A stretch of DNA of 51,472 nucleotides from JANWYT01 sp034432435 (GTDB lineage Bacteria > Chloroflexota > Anaerolineae > Aggregatilineales > Phototrophicaceae): assembly GCA_034432435.1 (NCBI GenBank), contig DAOUBS010000020.1, forward strand, positions 1 through 51,472. Direction: 5' to 3'. This document shows, piece after piece, positions 1 through 9,322 of this stretch. Both the position numbers and the translations under genes were made by a program. Below the pieces are notes generated by a model. That model had not been told where the DNA came from, ran no database searches, and saw only the letters and a list, made by a program, of their open reading frames with translations. Positions within the stretch are counted from its first letter, which is position 1. Each line of letters starts with the position of its first letter.

Positions 1-180
1 TTACAAACTACTCATCATCATAGCACGAAAGCGCCAATTGACGCTGCACGATTGCCCAACGCTGACGAAATTCCCCCTTTCTTGCGGGGATGTCGTCGAT
101 TTTTATAAGAATTTACATCACACAAAACAGTAAGAGGGGTATGTTCTTTTTTTACGATAAACAGGAAGGGAGGGTGACCC

Positions 181-387
181 ATGATTATCGCCAACCATGC
201 CGAACATCGCCAAAAGCAGCGCAGCATTCCACAAGCTGCTGTAGACTACATCCTGAAGCACGGCAAGGCGTGCCGCAAGCGCAATGCCGTTCACTATGCC
301 CTCACCAGCGCGCACTTGGTCGGCCTGCCGAGCCACCACGAGGCGCATCGTTACTATGGAATCCGCGTTGTAGCCAGCAAAGACTGA
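181..387 (+). pseudogene. DUF4258-like small protein, cut by an in-frame TGA
   Basis: A 68-residue frame starting at ATG 181 after an AGGGAGG-like ribosome site. The pattern of His and Arg near the N-terminus, then QRSIP, then VDYILKHGK and finally YYGIRVV resembles small DUF4258-type proteins, which are often toxin-like and lie in variable genomic regions. The family normally ends in a strand of the type D-G-x-V-I-T-A-Y. Here the frame reads VASKD, hits TGA at 385-387, and directly continues SVIITAYWEKN in the same frame, so the missing residue is where Gly (GGA) would be expected. The frame stays open to 597 but becomes unlike a protein. I infer a nonsense mutation that removes the last strand. 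The family match is by eye and moderately uncertain. Confidence 0.55.
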
Positions 388-717
388 AGTGTCATCATTA
401 CCGCATATTGGGAAAAAAACGCCGCTATCGCAAGCCCGGCTTGGGTTCTACTCATAAAGACTTCTATTGGGAAGCGGATGAGGCCTGTTGAGCCGCGTCT
501 GTGGGGGGATGGCACGCCCCCCACTTTTACCCCGTATCTGATTTTCAAACGACCTCAACTGCGGGCGCTGGGACGAGTCAACGCTTTGCACAGCTAATTT
601 TCTTAAAAATATTAAGTTTTATTTTTCATTAGACCTTAATTTACCCTAACTGTGAAATATCATATGATATAAATTGAACAAGCGCTCGAATAGTCAAACA
701 ATCAAGGAGAACGAGCA
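388..717. other. gene-poor stretch with AT-rich promoter-like zone
   Basis: The first 40 bases are the orphaned tail of the DUF4258-like gene. From about 600 to 690 the sequence turns sharply AT-rich, with a TATAAA-like hexamer near 668, followed by AAGGAG about 8 bases before the ATG at 718. This is most simply the promoter region of the secreted-protein genes that follow. I see no other gene here. Confidence 0.4.
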
Positions 718-1052
718 ATGAGCATTAAACGTTTGTGGGGGGGGTGTTAATAGTCTTTGCTGTGTTGATACCTGCGACACAGGGATGGGCACAAGAGTGC
801 GACCCGCCCGGTTCAATTTTTTTCGGGGGGGTGTTCGTAAGATACGAAGTGCTACCCTGCGATGCTTGGAGATGTCTCCATCAGCCGCTTGATCGGCGTC
901 AAGCAGTGCTGTCAATCTACAACTTTGCGGGTGGTGAGTACGCTATGTGTGCCTGCACTGCCTGCGGCGTCACGCCAAATCGTGCTCCATCTGATGAATC
1001 CTTCTGCGCTTCATTGCAGGCGCATCATCCAGTTCAACTTGTTGTCGAATAG
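718..1052 (+). pseudogene. small secreted Cys-rich protein, frame broken at a G8 tract
   Basis: The ATG at 718 has a good AAGGAG ribosome site, but its frame stops after ten residues at TAA 748-750. A run of eight G (737-744) lies just before the stop. With one extra G the product would read MSIKRLWGG and then a hydrophobic core LIVFAVLI ending in GWAQ, a textbook signal peptide with cleavage before Glu-Cys. The shifted frame stays open to TAG 1050-1052 and encodes a mature part of about 85 residues with seven Cys, which suggests a disulfide-bonded extracytoplasmic protein. No family is recognised. The break could be a real mutation, phase variation by slippage, or a sequencing error in the homopolymer. 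Confidence 0.6.
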
Positions 1053-1083
1053 CAAACCACACACCTCTTGAGAGGATCGATTC

Positions 1084-1794
1084 ATGCTTAAGTTCCAAGT
1101 GTTTCGCCTGTTTTTCGTCGGCGCAGCTGTGCTGACGGCAATATCATTTAGCGCCATTGCGCAGAGCCAGCCTGTAGCCTGTGATACAGCGCTCACCGCG
1201 CAAGACCCGCTGAGCGCCTACCTCGACCGCGCCAACGCTTGCCTTGAACCCGTCGGCATCATGCTGGAGCGCAACACGGCGCAAGCCATCGCCGATGCAG
1301 ATTTTGTGATCGCTCAAGATGCGTCGTTCGCGGCGGCCTACGCGGTGCGCAGCCGCGCCAACTTATTCGCCAATCGCATCGGCCAAGGCCTCGCTGATCT
1401 GTCCGTGGCGCTGTTCCTTGAGCCGACGAACGTCGAATGGCTGCGGTGGCGCAGCGAATTGATGCTGTTCCTCAACGATTTCGACGGCGCGCTGGCCGAC
1501 ATCAGCCGCGCAGTGGCCCTTGCGCCCGCAGACGATACCCTGCTGCTGGAGCGCAGCCGCATCCACGAACGCAACGCCGACCTCGCCAGCGCCCTCACCG
1601 ATGCTGAACAGGCTCTTACCCTCAACCCTGAGAGCGCGGCGGCCCTGCTGCGCATCGGCGACATCCACTACACCGCAGGCCGCGATCAAGCCGCGCTGGA
1701 CGCCTACCGCCAATATCTTGAAGTTGCCACGGAACGCTCTCCGTTGGTCAACGCCCGCATCTTGATCCTCGAGCAGCGGTTAGCCGACAACTAA
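1084..1794 (+). CDS. secreted TPR-repeat protein
   Basis: 236 residues. The N-terminus has a Lys, a hydrophobic stretch at about 8-24 and an ...SAIAQ cleavage site, so it should be exported. The rest is made of tetratricopeptide-like helical hairpins: about four repeats between residues 70 and 225, with the usual small residue, Ala-Asp and Ala-x-x-x-x-P spacing, and later ones read like ALTDAEQALTLNPESAAALLRIGDIHYTAG in pieces. Such proteins act as protein-binding scaffolds, and the partner is unknown. It starts 31 bases after the broken secreted Cys-rich gene with no obvious promoter between them, so the two probably formed one unit. Confidence 0.75.
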   Translation: MLKFQVFRLFFVGAAVLTAISFSAIAQSQPVACDTALTAQDPLSAYLDRANACLEPVGIMLERNTAQAIADADFVIAQDASFAAAYAVRSRANLFANRIGQGLADLSVALFLEPTNVEWLRWRSELMLFLNDFDGALADISRAVALAPADDTLLLERSRIHERNADLASALTDAEQALTLNPESAAALLRIGDIHYTAGRDQAALDAYRQYLEVATERSPLVNARILILEQRLADN

Positions 1795-1956
1795 ATCCGC
1801 CTCAGCCCCTGCAGGCGTCATCAGCAGGTGAGGGGGGTGGCGTGTGGACGCGAACTGTCGTGTCCACGTGCCGTGTTTTGTAGTATGCTTATAGTTAATT
1901 TGACCTACGCAGCGTCAAGCCTCAACAGGCTTCGCGCCACATATAAGCCATAGTCA

Positions 1957-2745
1957 ATGACACAACCCCTTCTGCACGCTGATCGCCTCACCCATTCCTA
2001 CCATAACAGGCAGGCAGTGCTGCATGAGGTATCGCTCGAAGTTGAAACAGGTGAGATAGTCTACCTGCTGGGGCGCAACGGCAGCGGCAAATCAACGCTC
2101 ATGCGCTGCCTTAGCGGGGTGCTGCGTCCACAGGCAGGCACGGTCAAAGTGGGTGGGCAGCCGCTCTTCAGCCTGTCCGCAGCTGAACGCGCCAAGCGCG
2201 TGGGCCTCGTCCCACAGGCCTATGCAGTCCCGTTTGCCTACACCGTGCGCCAGATCGTACTCATGGGGCGCGCGCCGCACTTGGGGCTGTTTGGCGTGCC
2301 GCGCCAGCCGGACTTCGACATCGCCGAGGATGCGTTGAATTCAGTCGGAATGTTGGCGCTGGCCGATGCGCCCTTCAGCCAGCTCAGCGGTGGACAGCAG
2401 CAGCTCGTCATGATCGCGCGCGGGCTGGCGCAGCAGTGCCGCGTTTTGCTGATGGACGAACCCGATTCCCACCTTGACCTGAACAACCAGCAGCGCGTGA
2501 TGAACATCGTCGCCCAACTTGCCGAGCAGGGGCTTTCCTTTGTGATCGCCTCACACGTGCCCAACAACGCGCTGGTCTACGCCCACAACGTGCTGCTGCT
2601 GCAAGAGGGGCGTGTGTTGGCCCATGGCCAGCCGGCCCATGTCCTGACGGAACCCCTGCTCAGCGCAGCCTATGAGCTAGACACGGAAGTGATCTACGAT
2701 CAGAGCGGCAGCGTTGCCCGCGCCATCTTGCCGAGGCAGCGATGA
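1957..2745 (+). CDS. FecE/BtuD-type ABC importer ATPase (orphan)
   Basis: 262 residues with a Walker A GRNGSGKST at about 39-47, a Q-loop, signature LSGGQQQ and Walker B VLLMDEP. Order and spacing match the ATPases of iron-siderophore, haem and cobalamin importers (FecE/FepC/BtuD). The D-loop region reads DEPDSHLD where most relatives have DEPTSHLD. The usual FecCD/BtuC permease and the binding protein are absent: upstream is a TPR protein, downstream an NTPase whose ATG overlaps this stop codon (ATGA). It therefore either serves a permease encoded elsewhere or works with the NTPase. The substrate cannot be told from sequence. Confidence 0.85.
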   Translation: MTQPLLHADRLTHSYHNRQAVLHEVSLEVETGEIVYLLGRNGSGKSTLMRCLSGVLRPQAGTVKVGGQPLFSLSAAERAKRVGLVPQAYAVPFAYTVRQIVLMGRAPHLGLFGVPRQPDFDIAEDALNSVGMLALADAPFSQLSGGQQQLVMIARGLAQQCRVLLMDEPDSHLDLNNQQRVMNIVAQLAEQGLSFVIASHVPNNALVYAHNVLLLQEGRVLAHGQPAHVLTEPLLSAAYELDTEVIYDQSGSVARAILPRQR

Positions 2746-3269
2746 TCCACCCGCCTACCCCAGAAGGCCTTTGGAGGCAGCTCGATCAGCGTTCGCAGAT
2801 CGTCGTCATCAGCGGTGACAGCGGCGTAGGCAAGACGAGCTACTGCGCGGCGTTGGTGCGGCATGTGACGGCCAGCGGCGGTCTCGTCTGCGGGCTGCTC
2901 TCGCTGGGCATCTACGTGGACGATGTGCGGATTGCCATTGACCTGCACGACCTCAGCACGGGTCAACCGCGCCGCCTCGCAACCCGCCGCCCCGAACCCG
3001 ACCCCACATCACTCACCCCGCAGTGGCAGTTCGACGACGAGGCGCTGCGCTGGGGGAACGCCGTCCTGGCGGCGGTTCCCCCATGCGACCTGCTGATTGT
3101 CGACGAGTTGGGGCCGCTGGAGCTAAAATACAACGCCGGGTTTCAATCGGCCTTTGACGTGTTGAAGCGGCGCGCGTATCGGCTGGCCTGTGTGGTGGTG
3201 CGGCCTTCGCTCGTAGAGGATTTCAAGCAGCGCTTCAACGTTGACGCGGTGTATCGCATCGGCGGCTAG
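2742..3269 (+). CDS. THEP1-like P-loop NTPase
   Basis: 175 residues. Walker A GDSGVGKTS lies at about 26-34 and Walker B reads LLIVDELGPLEL at about 112-123. The DELGP(L/M)EL motif is characteristic of the THEP1 / NTPase_1 family of nucleoside triphosphatases. The first 20 residues have no match that I can see. The start overlaps the stop of the FecE-type ATPase by four bases, implying translational coupling and joint function. In other genomes such NTPases also sit beside metal or cofactor transporter ATPases. The physiological substrate is not known for most members. Confidence 0.7.
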   Translation: MIHPPTPEGLWRQLDQRSQIVVISGDSGVGKTSYCAALVRHVTASGGLVCGLLSLGIYVDDVRIAIDLHDLSTGQPRRLATRRPEPDPTSLTPQWQFDDEALRWGNAVLAAVPPCDLLIVDELGPLELKYNAGFQSAFDVLKRRAYRLACVVVRPSLVEDFKQRFNVDAVYRIGG

Positions 3270-3434
3270 TGCCCACAGCGTATGAGCAATCCCGAACGGC
3301 AGGTCATGCCGGGCGCAGTAAGCAGGCAGCTCGGCCAGCGTCTGCTCAACGACCTGCGGCGGGATGCGATCTAGGCACTGGTGACAGGCCTCTGGCGCGG
3401 CGCGCAGCGGGCGCACGTCCTGCCTCTGCCGTTC

Positions 3435-3574
3435 AGCCATGAGCACAATTCCGGGCAACACCACGTCAACACGCACCTTGTGATGGCCGCCAGCGTGGTG
3501 ACGATCATCCCGCCGATCCTGCTGTTCTTCTTCGCGCAGCGCAGGGCATCGTCATCACCGGCGTGAAGGGGTAA
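3435..3574 (+). pseudogene. relic of a sugar ABC permease C-terminus (MalG-like)
   Basis: The frame around 3465-3542 reads VNTHLVMAASVV, TIIPPILLFFFAQR: the last membrane helix typical of MalG/UgpE-type sugar permeases, which end in FFAQRYF(V/I)QGI...TGVKG. A different frame immediately after, 3542-3574, reads QGIVITGVKG and stop. The two pieces fit the family end exactly if about 8-10 bases (the YFV segment) have been lost. No upstream part of the permease, no partner permease and no sugar-binding protein remain, so this is a decayed remnant. The stretch 3270-3434 shows no convincing gene, although a minus-strand frame with a CHQC motif crosses it. Confidence 0.6.
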
Positions 3575-3597
3575 CCGCGTCCGCGCGTGGGGAAAAC

Positions 3598-3617
3598 GGA
3601 CAGGGCCTGCCCTGTCC
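3598..3617. repeat. palindrome, 9-bp arms, REP-like
   Basis: A perfect inverted repeat, GGACAGGGC-CT-GCCCTGTCC. The right arm runs on into CCCACGC, which can pair alternatively with GCGTGGGGA at about 3584-3592. It has no T-run, so it is not a classic terminator, although it lies after the permease relic and before the clpB promoter. In style it resembles the GGGGC...GCCCC palindromes at 23896 and 49701-49795. Confidence 0.5.
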
Positions 3618-3637
3618 CCACGCTGTTTGTAAAACTC

Positions 3638-3666
3638 TTGTAACTTTCCTACACAGTTCAGATACT
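3638..3666 (+). promoter_or_regulatory. predicted sigma70-type promoter of clpB
   Basis: TTGTAA, a 17-base spacer and GATACT lie about 78 bases upstream of the clpB start. Each hexamer matches the consensus at four of six positions. I see no CIRCE-type heat-shock operator (TTAGCACTC-N9-GAGTGCTAA) nearby, so regulation through HrcA is not supported by this sequence. Confidence 0.45.
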
Positions 3667-3743
3667 GACGGTGTTCAATCGAGGTGACGGCAGCGGGCCG
3701 ACCCACCTGCCGATTTCTTACAGGCCGGAAAGGACACTGTCAC

Positions 3744-6326
<2,583 letters not shown>

Positions 6327-6331
6327 GGCGC

Positions 6332-7450
6332 TTAAGGGATCACGCGGGCGTTGAGCATCTCGTTGAGCTGCTTGACGAGGCGGCGCAGCTCGTCCTCAAG
6401 ATCGGGGGTGAGATCGTCGAGCGCCAGCGCATCACGGAAGTGGTCACGGGCGGCCTTCAACTGGGCTGTGCCACCGCGCAGTTCCTTCAGCCCCTGCCGC
6501 ATGATGTCGCGCGCTTGGCGGGTGGCGGGCTTGGCGCTGTAGTTGGGGAAGTCGCGCCCGTGCAGCGCCGCCGCCCGTTGAAGCTCCGCCATGAACGTAA
6601 CTGTGTTCGGGAAGGCCATCGCTGCGCCGCGCTGGAGCAGGTCTTGCACCGCCGCGCTGAGCGACGGCTCCACACCGAAGTCCAGCGTTTTCACGTCAGC
6701 ATAGCGCGCTTCCACCACGTCCAAGCCGCCCGGCTGGGGGCGCAAGCTGGCGGTGTGGGCGGGCATGCCGGTAAAGATCGGGTAGAGGATGCCCACGCAC
6801 AGGTTGTGAATGTCCCGCGCGAAGTCGGCCTCCCGGGCAGCGCTGCCGAGCTGCTTGCTGCTGTTGAAGTCGATCAGCTTGAGCGCCACCCCGTCCCAAT
6901 AGACGTGTTCCAGCTTGTGGTCAAGGTAGATGATCTGCTGGGCGTGCGCCAGCGCCAGCGCCTGCGTGAACTGGATCGCCAGCGCGAGGGCTTCCTCGCT
7001 GGGCAGCCGCCAGCGCTGGCCGGGCGTGTTGGGCTTCATCAGGTAGAGCAGGTTGTTGTGGCGCGGCATGAGTTCCAGCGCGAGGTAAGGCCGCCAGCCC
7101 TGCGCCGCGTGATGGTACATCGAGCGGTTAAAGGCCTCGACGTCCGTCCCAAATGAGACGATCTCGCCGCCGCTGGGCGCTTCCTGCTTGTCTGAGATAT
7201 AGCCGCAGTCGTACAGGCGAGTGACCTGCGGGCTGTCCTTCAACGCCAGCATGATCTCCGCCTCGTTGCTGAACGCCCGATACTCCCACTTGAGTTCCCC
7301 ATCTGCCAGCAGATGTTCTGGGCGTAGCACCTTGAAGGCAACGGGCGTGCGCGTCGCAAGCTGAACGCCGTGCAGCACCCGCGCGTAGTGCCCTAACGCG
7401 AAGGCGTCGATAAACTGGTCAAGCTGATATAGATCGGCGAGTGCAGCCAT
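6332..7450 (-). CDS. divergent protein kinase-like protein, probable pseudokinase
   Basis: 372 residues from ATG 7450. The frame is open further upstream but there overlaps the ABC gene and is unlike protein. A kinase fold is recognisable: VAFKVL with the ATP-binding Lys at about 40, a catalytic-loop equivalent YLDHKLEHV at 175-183 in place of HRDLKPENV, and DFN at 194-196 in place of DFG. The Asp and Lys of the loop remain, but the HR pair, the metal-binding Asn and the Gly of DFG are changed. The C-terminal 60 residues are helical. Activity may be lost or altered. A TATTAT hexamer sits only about 12 bases before the ATG and there is no Shine-Dalgarno site, so the mRNA leader could be very short. 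Partners are unknown. Confidence 0.65.
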   Translation of the reverse strand: MAALADLYQLDQFIDAFALGHYARVLHGVQLATRTPVAFKVLRPEHLLADGELKWEYRAFSNEAEIMLALKDSPQVTRLYDCGYISDKQEAPSGGEIVSFGTDVEAFNRSMYHHAAQGWRPYLALELMPRHNNLLYLMKPNTPGQRWRLPSEEALALAIQFTQALALAHAQQIIYLDHKLEHVYWDGVALKLIDFNSSKQLGSAAREADFARDIHNLCVGILYPIFTGMPAHTASLRPQPGGLDVVEARYADVKTLDFGVEPSLSAAVQDLLQRGAAMAFPNTVTFMAELQRAAALHGRDFPNYSAKPATRQARDIMRQGLKELRGGTAQLKAARDHFRDALALDDLTPDLEDELRRLVKQLNEMLNARVIP

Positions 7451-7538
7451 GCGCGAATAACCATAATAGAACAGACTAAGCTCGCTATTTGACCACAATC
7501 GCCCCGCAGTTGGTAGGCTGCAATGCGCCCTGCGCGGC

Positions 7539-9320
7539 CTAGACCTCAGCAAATTGGCGATGGTAGAGCTGAGCGTAGAGGCCGTCGCGCTCGAGCAGCA
7601 TCTCATGTGTGCCGTCCTCGACGATGCGCCCGTGCTGCATGACGATGATCCGATCTGCGTCGCGGATGGTGGAGAGACGATGCGCGATGATGATGCTGGT
7701 ACGCCCGTGCAGCGCCTGCGCCAGCCCGCGCTGGATGTCGGCTTCTGTCTCAGTGTCGATGCTGCTCGTGGCTTCGTCCAGCACGAGGATGCTCTGTGGG
7801 CTGTGGATGAGGGCGCGCGCCAGCGCCAGCAGTTGGCGCTGGCCCTCGCTCAGGTTGGCCCCCTGCGGCAGCAGTGGGTAGTCATAGCCGCCGGGCAGGC
7901 GGTCGATAAAAGGCTGAGCGCAGGCCGTCTCACAAGCGGCGCGCATCTGCGCCTCGGTGATGGACGGGTCGAACAGGCGCAAGTTGTCCGCAATCGTCCC
8001 GTTGAAGATGTAGGGGTTCTGTGGAACGACGCTCACAAATCGGCGCAGATCGGCGAAGCTCAGCGTGCGCAGATCGACGCCGCTCACGAGGATGCGCCCC
8101 TCTGTCACGTCGAAGTAGCGCGCCAGCAGTTTGACGAGCGAGGTCTTGCCTGCGCCCGTTGCGCCCACGATGGCCACGCGCTGCCCCGCCTCCACCTCAA
8201 ACGCGATCTGGCGGATCACCGGCTGTTCGTCATCCTCATAGCGGAAGGTGACACCCTCAAAGCGCACCGTCGGCGTGAAGTCGTCAACGCGCACGGGGTG
8301 GGTCGGCTCGGTGATCGTCGGCTGCTCCTCCAACAGTTGAGCGATGCGCTCGGCCGCGCTGAAGGCCGTCTGAATCTGTGAGAACTGTTCCGCGAGCTGC
8401 AAGATCGGCTCGAAGCTGCGGCGCAGGTACTCAATCGACGCCACAAGCATTCCCAACGTGGCCCACTGCGCCAGCACGCCCTGCCCGCCGCCCCACAGCA
8501 GCAGCGCCAGCCCGACCGTCGTCAGACCTTGCAGGATCAGCGCGTAGTTGGTGTAGGCGTTGCGCAGCCCGATCACGGCGTCGAAGATCGCGCGGCTGAT
8601 CTCACCGTACTCCTCGCGGCTGACCGGCTGGCGGTTGAACAATTGCACGACCAGCATCCCGTTGAACTGTTCGTTGATGTAGGCTTGGAAGTCGCTCAAC
8701 GCCCGATACCACAACTGCGAGTAGTGGCGCACCCCCCCGCGGAAGTAGAGGCTCGCCCACAAGATCACCGGGATCACCGCCAGCCCGATCAGCGCCAGCC
8801 GCCAGTTGAGCAAGAACATCACCACGATGATCCCCGCCAGCGTCATCAAGTTGCTGACGACCATCACGAAGCTCGTCGAGACCAGCTCGCTTAGTTCTTC
8901 GACGTCGGTGCTGATGCGGCTGACGATCTTGCCGACGGGGGTACGGTTAAAGAAGGCCAAATCCTGCTGCAGGATGTGCTCGTAGAGCGTCTGCCGCAGG
9001 TTGACGAGGGCGCTCTGGCCGATGGTGTGTAACCAATAGAGCTGCACGAAGCGCACGGCGAAGATCGCCACGATCAAGCCAACGTAAGCCAGCCCGATGA
9101 GGTACAGGCCGTTCAGGTCGCCCTCGGCAATCGGGCCGTCGATGGCCACTTGGATCAAATAGGGCATGGCCAAGCTCATCGCGCTGATGAGCAGCAGCAG
9201 CCCGAACACCGCGATCACCTGCCCGCGATAGGGCCGCAAGAAGCGCCACAGCAGCCCCGCCACCCGCCGATCGTTGATCTTGGCCTTGAGTTCGCCTTGC
9301 GCGGCAATCGTCGCAGTCAT
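7539..9320 (-). CDS. type I ABC exporter, catalytically complete half
   Basis: 593 residues. Six membrane helices (about 30-320) are followed by a nucleotide-binding domain with Walker A GATGAGKTS, signature LSEGQRQ, Walker B ILVLDEATSSID and a switch His in IIAHR. The Glu after Walker B is present. The gene begins two bases after the stop of its neighbour, which encodes a related half, so the two probably form a heterodimeric exporter of the LmrCD/TmrAB/TM287-288 type for drugs, lipids or peptides. The substrate cannot be assigned. Confidence 0.9.
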   Translation of the reverse strand: MTATIAAQGELKAKINDRRVAGLLWRFLRPYRGQVIAVFGLLLLISAMSLAMPYLIQVAIDGPIAEGDLNGLYLIGLAYVGLIVAIFAVRFVQLYWLHTIGQSALVNLRQTLYEHILQQDLAFFNRTPVGKIVSRISTDVEELSELVSTSFVMVVSNLMTLAGIIVVMFLLNWRLALIGLAVIPVILWASLYFRGGVRHYSQLWYRALSDFQAYINEQFNGMLVVQLFNRQPVSREEYGEISRAIFDAVIGLRNAYTNYALILQGLTTVGLALLLWGGGQGVLAQWATLGMLVASIEYLRRSFEPILQLAEQFSQIQTAFSAAERIAQLLEEQPTITEPTHPVRVDDFTPTVRFEGVTFRYEDDEQPVIRQIAFEVEAGQRVAIVGATGAGKTSLVKLLARYFDVTEGRILVSGVDLRTLSFADLRRFVSVVPQNPYIFNGTIADNLRLFDPSITEAQMRAACETACAQPFIDRLPGGYDYPLLPQGANLSEGQRQLLALARALIHSPQSILVLDEATSSIDTETEADIQRGLAQALHGRTSIIIAHRLSTIRDADRIIVMQHGRIVEDGTHEMLLERDGLYAQLYHRQFAEV

Positions 9321-9322
9321 CG

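Noticed and set aside
1..120. C-terminal tail of a minus-strand gene at the window start
   Set aside because: Two minus frames end near positions 1-10, but both are under 40 residues, start without a recognisable codon or site and match nothing.
3123..3476. minus-strand 117-codon frame with a CHQC motif
   Set aside because: It overlaps the 3' end of the NTPase gene and a permease relic on the other strand, has no ribosome site and no family match. Residual coding character around 3270-3440 cannot be excluded, so it is only noted.
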